DNA of 64,000 nt, taken from the NCBI GenBank assembly GCA_902578545.1, contig CACHDI010000001.1, positions 186,001-250,000 on the forward strand, written 5' to 3'. The position numbers were made by a program, and so were the translations under genes. Source of the stretch: an uncultured Alphaproteobacteria bacterium (GTDB lineage: Bacteria; Pseudomonadota; Alphaproteobacteria; Rhodobacterales; Rhodobacteraceae). The notes under the pieces are model-generated. The model was not told where the DNA came from. It ran no database searches and saw only the letters and a program-made list of their open reading frames with translations. Within the stretch, counting starts at the first letter, position 1, and each line of letters begins with the position of its first letter. Shown in pieces: positions 27,950 through 37,344 of this stretch.

Positions 27950-29055
27950 TCCTCAACATAATTTCTAACAATTTCATTTGCAATAGAAAGAGAAGCTGTA
28001 AGACCAGGTGACTCTATTCCTATCAGATTAATTAGTCCTGAAAAATTATGATGATGTTCTGTTTGAATTATGAAATCTTTTTCAAAGTTTACTTTAGAAC
28101 CAATTTTTGGTCTTATTCCTGAATAAACTGGTCTAATTTTTGTTATGTCACAATTAGGCCAATATTTCTTTATTTGGATGTGTGCATTTTTTACTCTGTT
28201 GAAATCAACAGCATAATCTTCAGAATTGATCCATTCTGTATCAGGTCCAAACTGGCCATTTTCATTAAGGTCTTGGGTGAAATGTATTCCTAAACCAGCT
28301 TTATTTGGTATAGGGTAGATATGATGATTAAATGGTATTTTACCCTGATATCCAAAATAAGTTCCTTTGCAAAATGAAGTTTTTTTTATTAGGCTTTTAG
28401 GAAAATCTTCAATACTTTCTAAAAACTTTGTGGCATGAAGACCACAGCAATTTATTAAAGTTTTAGTTTTTAATATGGTAGTACTATCAATTGTAAATTC
28501 AAAAAACCTTCCTTTTTTTACAATCTTTCCTAAATTATGGTTAAAAACAACTATACCGTCTTCTTTTTCAAAATCATCTAACAATGATTTCATAAAACTA
28601 TGACTGTCAAATATTCCTGTTTTTGGTGACCAAATTGCATTTACTGCAGAAATTTCAGTTTCAAATTTTTTTATTTCTTGTGTGTTTAACAATCTTAATT
28701 CATTACATCCATTTTTTTTTCCTAAATTGTAAATTTCTAAAAGTTTATCTTCATCCTTTGCAGAAGTCTGAACTATTAGTTTACCTGTCTGCTTAATAGA
28801 AATTCTTTTTTCATAACAATATCTGTAGAGTCTTTCCATTCCATCCCTACAAAATTTAGCTTTTAATGAATTTTCAGGATAATAAATGCCTGCATGTATA
28901 ACTTCACTGTTTCTTGAACTAATGCCTTCGCCAAATTGAAGATTTTTTTCAATTAGTAATACTGATTTATTTTTCTGCGCACAAGCCCTGGCTATTGCAA
29001 TTCCAATTACTCCGGCTCCAACGATTATAATATCGAAATTATAAATATCTTTCAT
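27946..29055 (-). CDS. FAD-dependent oxidoreductase, L-2-hydroxyglutarate oxidase-like
   Basis: A DAO-family flavoprotein of 369 residues. The FAD motif VGAGVIGIAIA is at 12-22, and the SRNSEVIHAGIYYP block (about 47-60) is characteristic of LhgO/L2HGDH-type enzymes, which oxidise L-2-hydroxyglutarate to 2-oxoglutarate. The neighbouring lldD, facing it, also oxidises 2-hydroxy acids. trpA lies 44 bases upstream on the same strand, so the two probably share a transcript. Confidence 0.78.
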   Translation of the reverse strand: MKDIYNFDIIIVGAGVIGIAIARACAQKNKSVLLIEKNLQFGEGISSRNSEVIHAGIYYPENSLKAKFCRDGMERLYRYCYEKRISIKQTGKLIVQTSAKDEDKLLEIYNLGKKNGCNELRLLNTQEIKKFETEISAVNAIWSPKTGIFDSHSFMKSLLDDFEKEDGIVVFNHNLGKIVKKGRFFEFTIDSTTILKTKTLINCCGLHATKFLESIEDFPKSLIKKTSFCKGTYFGYQGKIPFNHHIYPIPNKAGLGIHFTQDLNENGQFGPDTEWINSEDYAVDFNRVKNAHIQIKKYWPNCDITKIRPVYSGIRPKIGSKVNFEKDFIIQTEHHHNFSGLINLIGIESPGLTASLSIANEIVRNYVED

Positions 29056-29099
29056 CTATACTTAAATTTGACAAAATTGAAACCAATATTGGGTGATTT

Positions 29100-29891
29100 T
29101 TATTTTCCATGAACAGCATTTGCTAATTTTTCTATATATTTAAAAACACTATCTAATGAATTTTTTTCTTCGATAAGTTTAACTATAGATGAACCAACAA
29201 CTACGCCATCTGCGATTTCTGCTACATTTTTTGCATCTTCAGGTGTATTTATTCCAAAACCAACGCAAATCGGTATTTTTGTATGATTTTTAATTGTTTT
29301 TACTTGTTCTTCTACATTTTTAATATCAAGATTTTTTGATCCAGTTATTCCAGTAACCGAAACATAATATATAAAACCAGAAGTATTATTTAGAACTTTT
29401 GGTATCCTTTTATTACTAGTTGTTGGAGTAGCAAGTCTTATGAAACTCATCCCCATTTTTCTTGCTGGCAGACAAAATTCTTCATCCTCTTCAGGAGGTA
29501 AATCAACTATGATAAATCCATCTACACCAGATTTTTTTGATTGTTCTAAGAATTTACTTACTCCCATCGAATAAATTGGATTATAATATCCCATTAAAAT
29601 AATTGGTATTTTTTCATCTACTTTTCTAATTTCTTTAACTAAATGAAAAATATTAGTTAAGGATGTCCCATTATTTAAAGACCTTTGACCAGCTTTTTGA
29701 ATTAATAATCCATCAGCCATAGGATCTGTAAAAGGCATACCTATCTCTATTATATCAACTCCTAATTTGGGAAGTTTTTTAAATAAAGTTTCTGACTCTT
29801 TTATACTTGGATCACCAGCCATTAAAAAAGTAACAAAAGCCGACATATTTTTTGTTTTAAGTTCTTTAAATTTGGTTTCAATTCTTGACAT
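29100..29891 (-). CDS. trpA: Tryptophan synthase alpha chain
   Basis: Cleaves indole-glycerol phosphate to indole for TrpB. At 263 residues it has the catalytic pair Glu49 and Asp60 (IEIGMPFTDPMADG), identical in number to Salmonella TrpA, and the VGFGINTPEDA phosphate loop. It is displaced from trpF-trpB: it faces the opposite way 3.8 kb downstream, with pth, rplY, lldD and the lhgO-like gene between. Confidence 0.97.
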   Translation of the reverse strand: MSRIETKFKELKTKNMSAFVTFLMAGDPSIKESETLFKKLPKLGVDIIEIGMPFTDPMADGLLIQKAGQRSLNNGTSLTNIFHLVKEIRKVDEKIPIILMGYYNPIYSMGVSKFLEQSKKSGVDGFIIVDLPPEEDEEFCLPARKMGMSFIRLATPTTSNKRIPKVLNNTSGFIYYVSVTGITGSKNLDIKNVEEQVKTIKNHTKIPICVGFGINTPEDAKNVAEIADGVVVGSSIVKLIEEKNSLDSVFKYIEKLANAVHGK

Positions 29892-30012
29892 TGAATGTTT
29901 TTCCTTATTTAAGGATTTTTTAACGAGTTATAATTTATCGATTAAACTTTATTGCAATTTAAATAACTATTAAAGAGAATATTAAAAAATATAAAAAACG
30001 TGGCAGTAATAT

Positions 30013-31113
30013 ATGGGATTTAAAACAGGTATTGTGGGACTACCAAATGTAGGAAAATCCACTCTTTTCAATGCTCTTACAAAAACATCAAGTGCACAAA
30101 CTGCTAATTTTCCTTTTTGTACAATTGATCCAAATACTGGGGAAGTTGCTGTTCCTGATGAAAAACTTAATAAATTAGCAATAATAGCTGATTCTAAGAT
30201 CATCATTCCTACAAAAATGACTTTTGTAGATATAGCAGGGTTGGTAAAGGGAGCATCTAAAGGTGAAGGTTTAGGTAATAAATTTTTGGCTAATATAAGA
30301 GAATGCGACGCTTTAATTCATGTTTTGAGATGTTTCGAAGATGAAAACATTACACATGTTTCAGGAAAAATTGATCCCGTTAATGACGCTAAAATTATTG
30401 AAACTGAGCTGTTACTTTCTGATATTGAGAGTGTTGAAAAAAAAATATTCACTATCAAGAAAAAAGCTAATAGTGGAGACAATTTAGCAAAAAAAGAACT
30501 TATAATTTTAGAAAAACTTTTAATTTCCTTAAGTAATGAAATACCTGCTAGAGCAATAGAAATTGAGAAAGATGATTTCACGGTAGTCAAATCTTTGCAA
30601 CTTCTTACATTAAAGCCTATTCTTTATGTGTGTAACGTTGAAGAGAATTCTGCTTCAGTTGGTAATTTACATAGTTTAAAGGTTAATGAATTTGCAAAAG
30701 CTAATAGTGCAAAATGTCTTATTATTTCAGCAGTTATTGAAGAAGAAATAAGCAAATTTGAAAATCTTGAAGATATCAACATGTTTTTAAATGACTTAGG
30801 TTTGGATGAACCTGGTTTGCATAAAATAATAAAAGTAGGGTATCGGCTTCTTAATTTAATCACTTTTTATACAGTAGGTCCTAAAGAAGCGCATGCTTGG
30901 ACTGTAACTGAAGGCTCTATCGCCCCTCAAGCGGCTGGAAAGATACATAGTGATTTTGAAAAGGGTTTTATAAGAGCAGAAATTATTTCATATAATGACT
31001 ATGTTAATTGTGGGGGTGAACAAGCTTCTAAAGAAGCTGGTAAAATGAGAGTTGAAGGAAAGACTTATATTATGAATGACAGTGATATCATCAATGTACT
31101 TTTTAATATTTAA
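30013..31113 (+). CDS. ychF: Redox-regulated P-loop ATPase YchF
   Basis: An Obg-related but ATP-preferring NTPase of 366 residues that binds ribosomes. G1 is GLPNVGKST (about 8-16), G3 DIAGLVKGASKGEG, and a TGS domain ends the protein (about 280-364, with FYTVGPKEAHAW). It is divergent from trpA across 121 bases. Its last 11 bases overlap the convergent truA. Confidence 0.96.
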   Translation: MGFKTGIVGLPNVGKSTLFNALTKTSSAQTANFPFCTIDPNTGEVAVPDEKLNKLAIIADSKIIIPTKMTFVDIAGLVKGASKGEGLGNKFLANIRECDALIHVLRCFEDENITHVSGKIDPVNDAKIIETELLLSDIESVEKKIFTIKKKANSGDNLAKKELIILEKLLISLSNEIPARAIEIEKDDFTVVKSLQLLTLKPILYVCNVEENSASVGNLHSLKVNEFAKANSAKCLIISAVIEEEISKFENLEDINMFLNDLGLDEPGLHKIIKVGYRLLNLITFYTVGPKEAHAWTVTEGSIAPQAAGKIHSDFEKGFIRAEIISYNDYVNCGGEQASKEAGKMRVEGKTYIMNDSDIINVLFNI

Positions 31114-31852
31114 TTTTTTTTAAATAGAGTCCCTCTGGTGGTGCGATGGGGCCACATTTTCTTCGGTCTTTTTTATCCAAGATAGTTTTTAAATAATAAG
31201 GTTCCCATTTTTTTAACCCTACATTAACTAAACTTCCAACTATGCTTCTAACTTGATTATGTAAAAAACTTCTAGCTTTAAACTGCAAAACGACAATTTT
31301 TTTGTCATTTTTGATTTTATGTTTAATTTTAATTTTATCCAAAGTTTTTATAGGTGAGTTTGATTGACATATTGAAGATCTAAATGTTGTAAAATCATGT
31401 GTTCCCAATAGAAAATTTGAAGCCTTGATCATATTTTCTGTGTCTAAATTTTTCCATATATGCCAGTATCTTTTATTATGTAGTACTAGAGGTGCTCTTC
31501 TAATAAAAATTTTATATTGATAAACTCTGTGTATTGCTGAAAACCTCGCATGAAAATTATTATCAACTTTTTTAACTTCTAAAATTGAAATTGGAATTTT
31601 TTTTAGGAAAAAATTGAGAGCTCCTTGAAGTTTTTCTGGAAGCCAATCTTTTTCAAGATCAACATGTGCAATTTGACAATAAGCATGTACACCAGCGTCT
31701 GTTCTTCCAGAGCCTGTTAAGTTTACATTTTTACCAGTTAATTGATTGAATGCATATTCAATTTCTCCTTGAATTGTTTTACAATTTTTTTGTTTTTGCC
31801 AACCATGGTATAGAGTTCCGTCATACTCAATTTTTAGAAAAAATCTTTTCAT
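31103..31852 (-). CDS. truA: tRNA pseudouridine(38-40) synthase TruA
   Basis: Isomerises uridines 38-40 in the anticodon stem. At 249 residues the catalytic Asp is in GSGRTDAGVHA (about 47-57); ARFSAIHRVYQYKI and the RSFLHNQVRSIVG motif also match. It is transcribed alone, divergent from ileS, and overlaps the ychF 3' end by 11 bases. Confidence 0.96.
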   Translation of the reverse strand: MKRFFLKIEYDGTLYHGWQKQKNCKTIQGEIEYAFNQLTGKNVNLTGSGRTDAGVHAYCQIAHVDLEKDWLPEKLQGALNFFLKKIPISILEVKKVDNNFHARFSAIHRVYQYKIFIRRAPLVLHNKRYWHIWKNLDTENMIKASNFLLGTHDFTTFRSSICQSNSPIKTLDKIKIKHKIKNDKKIVVLQFKARSFLHNQVRSIVGSLVNVGLKKWEPYYLKTILDKKDRRKCGPIAPPEGLYLKKIKY

Positions 31853-31938
31853 TTTTTTTATTTATAATTATTCTTTAAATTATTAAAATGTGATTTTTCA
31901 ATTATAAAAATAATTTTTGCAACATTTTATTTTATTGA

Positions 31939-31967
31939 TTTACATAAAATCTTAAAAGCATTATAGG
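31939..31967 (+). promoter_or_regulatory. Candidate sigma-70 promoter for ileS
   Basis: TTTACA (31939-31944) and TATAGG (31962-31967) are 17 bases apart, 37 bases upstream of the ileS ATG. The -10 element lies within a perfect 10-base palindrome, ATAGGCCTAT (31963-31972). One -35 mismatch and two -10 mismatches keep this tentative. Confidence 0.4.
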
Positions 31968-32004
31968 CCTATCTATATAATAAATTTTAAAATAGTGAAA
32001 CTGT

Positions 32005-34920
32005 ATGCAAAATAAAAATTTTGACTTTAAAAATACATTATTACTGCCAAGTACCAATTTTCCTATGCGTGCATCATTGCCTACAAGGGAACCAGAATGG
32101 TTACAAAGTTGGGAAGAATTAAATATTTACCAAAAATTGAGGGAAAAGAGTTCTGGAAGGAAGACTTTTATTCTACATGATGGACCACCTTATGCTAATG
32201 GGCATCTTCATATTGGTCATGCACTAAATAAAATATTGAAAGATTTCATAGTAAGAAGCCAACAGATGCTTGGATTTGATTCCAGATATGTTCCAGGGTG
32301 GGATTGTCATGGTTTGCCAATTGAATGGAAGATTGAAGAAAAATTTAGACAAAAGGGTCAGAACAAAGACGAAGTACCTGTCAATGAGCTCAGAAAACAG
32401 TGTAGAGCTTTTGCTTCTGAATGGGTAGATATTCAAAAAAAAGAATTTAAAAGGCTTGGTATAATAGGAGATTGGGATAAACCATATCTAACCATGGATT
32501 TCAAATCTGAGGCAACTATTGCATCAGAATTCATGAAATTTATCGAACAGGGAACTATTTATCAAGGTTCTAAACCTGTAATGTGGTCACCAGTTGAAAA
32601 AACAGCTCTTGCTGAAGCTGAAATTGAATATAAAGATCATCAAAGTAAAACTATTTGGGTTAAATTTCCTATAACTACAAATGAATTTAGAAATCGTTCG
32701 ATAGTTATTTGGACTACAACTCCTTGGACCATCCCATCTAATAAGGCAGTGGCTTATAATAAGGACATCTCTTATTGTGTTTATGAAGTTATAGAAACTG
32801 AAAAAGAGTGTTGGTTATCTACTGGAGAACAAATTATATTAGCTGAAAATCTAGCTGCTGAATGTCTCAAGCAAGCAAGAGTATTGGATGCAAAAAAAAT
32901 AGAAAATGTAAATTTTAAAGATTTTAATAAGTATAAAATTGAGCATCCTTTTGCAAATTTAAAGGGGTCTAATGAATTTTGGAATTATGAAATTCACTTG
33001 ATTGAGAGTTCAATTGTGACAGAAGAAACTGGTACCGGTTTTGTGCATATGGCGCCAAGTCATGGTGCTGAGGATTATGAAGAGTTTTTAAAAAGAGGTT
33101 GGTTAGATAAACTAACGCATAATGTAGATGAAGATAGTAGTTTTGTAAGATTTATGCCTTATTTTAATGGTCTTGAAATTTATAATAAAAAGGGAAAAGA
33201 AGGTAGAGCTAATGAAGAAGTTATAAAAAAATTGATTGAAGCCAATGGTTTAATGGCTCGAGGAAAGCTATTACATTCGTATCCCCACAGTTGGAGGTCT
33301 AAGGCACCCTTAATTTTTAGAAATACTAAACAGTGGTTTGTATCTATAGACAAAGATGTTTCTCATAAAGACAAAACAAAAACAGACTCAGTCTATGGAA
33401 ACACAATAAGAGAACGTGCTTTAAAATCAATTGACGATTTGGTTAGTTGGTTTCCAAAGTCTGGTAGAAATAGACTTTATTCAATGATTGAAAAACGCCC
33501 TGATTGGGTTTTATCTAGACAAAGGGTATGGGGTGTACCTCTGGCTTGTTTTATAAATAAGAACTCAACGAGCAAGGATAATAACTACATACTTTATGAT
33601 ACTAGAGTTAATAGCCGAATTTTAAAGGCTTTTGAAAATGAAGGAGCAGATGCATGGTTTTCTCCTGGTGCTAAAGAAAGATTTTTAAAGGATTTTTATA
33701 ATCCAGATGATTATGAAAAAATAGATGATATTCTTGATGTTTGGTTTGATTCAGGATCAACACATGCATTTGTTTTAAGAGATCGTGAGGATGGAGTTTG
33801 GCCTGCAGATCTTTATTTAGAAGGTACTGATCAACATAGGGGGTGGTTTCACTCCTCTTTATTACAGTCGTGTGGTACAGTAGGAAGGGCTCCTTATAAC
33901 GGAGTTCTAACACATGGTTTTACCTTAGATGAAAAAGGTATGAAGATGTCAAAATCGTTAGGAAATACCATAAGCCCTGATGATGTAATTAATCAATATG
34001 GAGCTGATATTTTAAGGCTATGGGTTTCTCAATCAGATTATACGAGTGATTTAAGAATTGGAAAAGAGATTTTAAAAGGTGTTGCTGATAGTTACAGAAA
34101 ATTAAGAAATACAATGCGTTTTATGTTGGGATCTCTTGAAGATTTAAAAGACATAGAAAAAATTGAATTAGACGAACTACCTGAGCTAGAAAAATGGGTA
34201 TTAAACAAGTTAAAGAACCTTGATAATTGTGTTCGAGATGGTTATAAGAATTATTCTTTTCAACTTGTTTTTCAACAACTATTTCAATTTTGTACCGTAG
34301 ATCTCTCTTCCTTTTATTTTGATATAAGAAAAGATTCTCTTTATTGTGATCAAGTCTCTTCTCATGTAAGAAAATCTTGCATATTTACTTTAGAAATGAT
34401 TTTTCAAAGATTAGTAAAATGGTTTGCTCCAATACTTCCTTTTACTATGGAAGAAGTATGGTTACAAAGACATCCTGAAAATCCAAATATATCTATTCAT
34501 TTTGAGGACTTTCCTGAAACCCCTGATAAATGGATCAATGTTGATCTTGAAAAGAAATGGAATATGGTTAGAGATGTAAGAGGACTTGTTACTTTAGCCA
34601 TTGAGAAAGAACGACAGAACAAAAAAATTCGGTCAAGTTTGGAAGCGTTTCCTATTTTAAAATTAAAACAAAAAAAATTATTTCAAGTTTTGAATTCAAT
34701 TGATTTTAACGAAATCTGTATAACTTCTTCTATAAAATTAATTTTAAACGAAGATCCTACTTCAAATGGTTCTTTATCTAACGAAGATTCTGTGGAGGTT
34801 GAAATAATTAAAGCAGAAGGCGAAAAATGTGAAAGATGTTGGAAGTACACTAACTCATACACAAATTTTAAGGACAATATTATATGCCAAAGATGTAATG
34901 AAGTTCTTGAAAATTTGTAA
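32005..34920 (+). CDS. ileS: Isoleucyl-tRNA synthetase
   Basis: A class I synthetase of 971 residues. The HIGH motif is at 69-72 ([11 protein letters not shown]). A CP1 editing domain spans about 190-430, the KMSKS motif is in [11 protein letters not shown] (about 646-656), and the anticodon domain follows. A C-terminal zinc finger (CERCWKYT...CQRC) marks the bacterial IleS1 type. Monocistronic in appearance: truA diverges upstream and xerC converges 12 bases downstream. Confidence 0.98.
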   Translation: MQNKNFDFKNTLLLPSTNFPMRASLPTREPEWLQSWEELNIYQKLREKSSGRKTFILHDGPPYANGHLHIGHALNKILKDFIVRSQQMLGFDSRYVPGWDCHGLPIEWKIEEKFRQKGQNKDEVPVNELRKQCRAFASEWVDIQKKEFKRLGIIGDWDKPYLTMDFKSEATIASEFMKFIEQGTIYQGSKPVMWSPVEKTALAEAEIEYKDHQSKTIWVKFPITTNEFRNRSIVIWTTTPWTIPSNKAVAYNKDISYCVYEVIETEKECWLSTGEQIILAENLAAECLKQARVLDAKKIENVNFKDFNKYKIEHPFANLKGSNEFWNYEIHLIESSIVTEETGTGFVHMAPSHGAEDYEEFLKRGWLDKLTHNVDEDSSFVRFMPYFNGLEIYNKKGKEGRANEEVIKKLIEANGLMARGKLLHSYPHSWRSKAPLIFRNTKQWFVSIDKDVSHKDKTKTDSVYGNTIRERALKSIDDLVSWFPKSGRNRLYSMIEKRPDWVLSRQRVWGVPLACFINKNSTSKDNNYILYDTRVNSRILKAFENEGADAWFSPGAKERFLKDFYNPDDYEKIDDILDVWFDSGSTHAFVLRDREDGVWPADLYLEGTDQHRGWFHSSLLQSCGTVGRAPYNGVLTHGFTLDEKGMKMSKSLGNTISPDDVINQYGADILRLWVSQSDYTSDLRIGKEILKGVADSYRKLRNTMRFMLGSLEDLKDIEKIELDELPELEKWVLNKLKNLDNCVRDGYKNYSFQLVFQQLFQFCTVDLSSFYFDIRKDSLYCDQVSSHVRKSCIFTLEMIFQRLVKWFAPILPFTMEEVWLQRHPENPNISIHFEDFPETPDKWINVDLEKKWNMVRDVRGLVTLAIEKERQNKKIRSSLEAFPILKLKQKKLFQVLNSIDFNEICITSSIKLILNEDPTSNGSLSNEDSVEVEIIKAEGEKCERCWKYTNSYTNFKDNIICQRCNEVLENL

Positions 34921-34932
34921 TTTCAACAAACA

Positions 34933-35865
34933 TCACGCCTTAGGATGAGTCTCTTTAAAAACCTTAATTAGTCTTTTAGGATCAACGTCAGTGTATATTT
35001 GTGTTGAGGATAAAGAAGAATGTCCAAGTAATTCTTGAATGGTTCTTAAATCTCCACCTGCTGACAATAAATGTGTTGCAAATGAATGTCTTAATGCATG
35101 AGGAGTTGCAGTTTCAGGAAGCCCTAATTGTTTTCGGCAATTTGAAATTTCTTTTTGTATAATTCTTGCATCTAACTTTTTTCCTTTTGCCCCTAAAAAT
35201 AAAAACTCATTTCGTTCTCCTACAAATGGGCATAAATCAATATATCTCTTTATACTATCCTCTACAAAAGGTACTACTGGAATTATTCTTTCTTTTCTAC
35301 CTTTTCCAACTATTTTTAAAGTACCTGTAAACGGGAAATTATTTCTTTTTATATTCAGTGCTTCAGAAATCCTTAAACCACATCCATATAATAGTGTGAA
35401 AATACTAGCATTTCTAGCGGCTATCCAAGGTGTTTTATGATTTTTTTCAGTTAAAGAAATTATTTCAAAAATATAGTTTTCTTCTATGGGTCTTGGAAGT
35501 TTATTTTCTTTTTTAGGCATTTGAACATTTAATATAGACTTATTATTTACACCTTTTTTTTCGTTTAACCAATTATAAAACTCTTTTACCGATGATAAGT
35601 ATCTCCTTAATGTAGTAGTGCTTGTTCCTAATTTAATTTCATGAGTAAGCCATGATCTAAAATCACGAACAGTAATTTTTTCAAGTCTTCTTATTGAAAT
35701 TTTGCTATTTTTATAATTTTCTATAAACGCAAGGAAAAAAAATAGATCCCTTGAATAAGATAAAATAGTAGAATTACTCAGTTTTCTGAAATTTTGAGCG
35801 TATTTTTTCCAATCTTCAATAAATATATGTCCAGTTTCAGAAATTATTTTGTGCTTTTCTTTCAT
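34933..35865 (-). CDS. xerC: Tyrosine recombinase XerC
   Basis: A chromosome-dimer-resolution recombinase acting at dif with XerD. It is 310 residues long and the catalytic residues are all present: Arg165 (CGLRISEAL), Lys188, His256 and Arg259 (HALRHSFATHLL), His282 and nucleophile Tyr291. It overlaps the DUF484 gene by 29 bases, the conserved DUF484-xerC pairing, which argues for housekeeping XerC rather than a phage integrase. Confidence 0.92.
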   Translation of the reverse strand: MKEKHKIISETGHIFIEDWKKYAQNFRKLSNSTILSYSRDLFFFLAFIENYKNSKISIRRLEKITVRDFRSWLTHEIKLGTSTTTLRRYLSSVKEFYNWLNEKKGVNNKSILNVQMPKKENKLPRPIEENYIFEIISLTEKNHKTPWIAARNASIFTLLYGCGLRISEALNIKRNNFPFTGTLKIVGKGRKERIIPVVPFVEDSIKRYIDLCPFVGERNEFLFLGAKGKKLDARIIQKEISNCRKQLGLPETATPHALRHSFATHLLSAGGDLRTIQELLGHSSLSSTQIYTDVDPKRLIKVFKETHPKA

Positions 35866-36574
35866 TATTATAATCCATTAGATTATTAAATTGGATGGAA
35901 ATAACTTTTGCTAAAACATTGAGGTAGTCTGTTTTATTTGTCTCATTAAAAAGTTTTTTATTTGTAGATCCAAAAATTAAAATAGCTTTATTATTATAAT
36001 TAAAATCGTTGCTTAAATATAATACTGCTTCTGAACAAATCTTTGAGGCTGTTTTATTTAAATAATGACTTATAAATAGATTTTGAGAGTTCGTATTAAG
36101 TTTAGCAAGAGAATTTTTGGTTAACTTAGCGGATTTAGTTATCTCTTGAATTTCTTCTTCAGCAACATTAAAAAAATTTGGATTCTTTAGAAATTTCTCA
36201 CATTGATTAGATACCAATAACGCTGTTTCTGAACATTTAAGGATATTTTTTATATCATCACACAAAATATGGATTAATTCCTCTAATTTATTTTGTTCCA
36301 AAATTTTGATTATGCATCGATGAAGATTATTGGCTCCCAAAAAATTTTCATAGGCCGCAGTAATTGTATGAGTATGTATCTTTGATAGCTTTTCAAACTT
36401 TGACTTTGTTTTCTTTAAGAAAATATCTCTTAAATCTACAACATTTCCTGTATTTTTTTTATTTTCAGAGTCAATAATTTGGTTTAATAAATCTAAGTCG
36501 TTTGTGATCCAATGAGGATTTTGGATAAGGATATCTTTTATTTTTTTTGGAATTTTTTTATTATCTTGGATCAT
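35837..36574 (-). CDS. DUF484 family protein (GAF-like)
   Basis: A 245-residue cytoplasmic protein. The N-terminal PHWITNDLDLLNQI region (about 20-33) and the DLRDIFLKK helix start (about 44-52) are typical of DUF484, and the rest has a GAF-like pattern. Its function is unknown. It is consistently found upstream of xerC, here overlapping it by 29 bases, with the transaldolase gene 16 bases upstream. Confidence 0.8.
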   Translation of the reverse strand: MIQDNKKIPKKIKDILIQNPHWITNDLDLLNQIIDSENKKNTGNVVDLRDIFLKKTKSKFEKLSKIHTHTITAAYENFLGANNLHRCIIKILEQNKLEELIHILCDDIKNILKCSETALLVSNQCEKFLKNPNFFNVAEEEIQEITKSAKLTKNSLAKLNTNSQNLFISHYLNKTASKICSEAVLYLSNDFNYNNKAILIFGSTNKKLFNETNKTDYLNVLAKVISIQFNNLMDYNNERKAQNNF

Positions 36575-36590
36575 TTGTTTTAATTCTTTT

Positions 36591-37244
36591 TCAGAGTATT
36601 TTTTGACCTGATTTCTGCCAATCAGAATTAAATATTTTTAGACCCTTATCTGTGAGGTTATGATCTACTAAACTACTAAAAACTTTTGGAGGTATTGTTA
36701 CAACATCAGCACCAGCAAGAGCACTTTGTGTAACATGGTTCTTTGTCCTAATAGAAGCTGCCAATATTTTTGTTTCATAATTATAGTGAGAGAAAATCAA
36801 TTTTATTTCTCTTATCAATTGAACTCCATCAACATTAGCATCGTCTAACCTGCCAATAAATGGGCTAATATAAGTTGCTCCTGCTTTAGCTGCCAGAATT
36901 GCCTGAGATGATGAAAAGCATAATGTGACATTTGTTTTTATAGACATTTCTGAAAGTTGTTTGCAAGCTTTTATGCCTTCCCAAGTCATAGGTAATTTCA
37001 CAACTATATTTTTTGCCATTTTTGAAATTTTTATACCCTCATTTATCATTTGCTCACTATTTTCAGCAACTGTCTCTACGCTAACTGGCCCTTTTATTTC
37101 GCTACAAAGATTATTTATTAATTGGTCAAAAGGTGTTTTTGCTTTATAAATTAAGGATGGATTAGTTGTTAATCCATCAATAATACCTGTTTGATTTAGC
37201 CTCTTAATTTCTTCAAAATCAGTAGAGTCCAAAAAAAAGTCCAT
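36591..37244 (-). CDS. Transaldolase, small (TalC/FSA-like) type
   Basis: A 217-residue class I aldolase barrel. The Schiff-base lysine is Lys83 in NIVVKLPMT, and the TNVTLCFSSSQAILAAKAGA and SPFIGRLDD motifs fit the short transaldolase/fructose-6-phosphate aldolase family. It probably works in the pentose phosphate pathway; length alone does not separate transaldolase from FSA. It heads the minus-strand run transaldolase-DUF484-xerC and is divergent from priA. Confidence 0.9.
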   Translation of the reverse strand: MDFFLDSTDFEEIKRLNQTGIIDGLTTNPSLIYKAKTPFDQLINNLCSEIKGPVSVETVAENSEQMINEGIKISKMAKNIVVKLPMTWEGIKACKQLSEMSIKTNVTLCFSSSQAILAAKAGATYISPFIGRLDDANVDGVQLIREIKLIFSHYNYETKILAASIRTKNHVTQSALAGADVVTIPPKVFSSLVDHNLTDKGLKIFNSDWQKSGQKIL

Positions 37245-37344
37245 TGAAAATTTTCCTTAGGTTATTTTTAATTATAAATTCAGAATAGAAAAAATTACTT
37301 CTTAGTTATAGCAAATTTTTCATTTATAGGAATATAATTATTTA

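Noticed and set aside
34933-35865. Phage or integron integrase
   Set aside because: The tyrosine recombinase overlaps a DUF484 gene and sits in a conserved core order, with no phage genes, tRNA or attachment repeats nearby; it is XerC.
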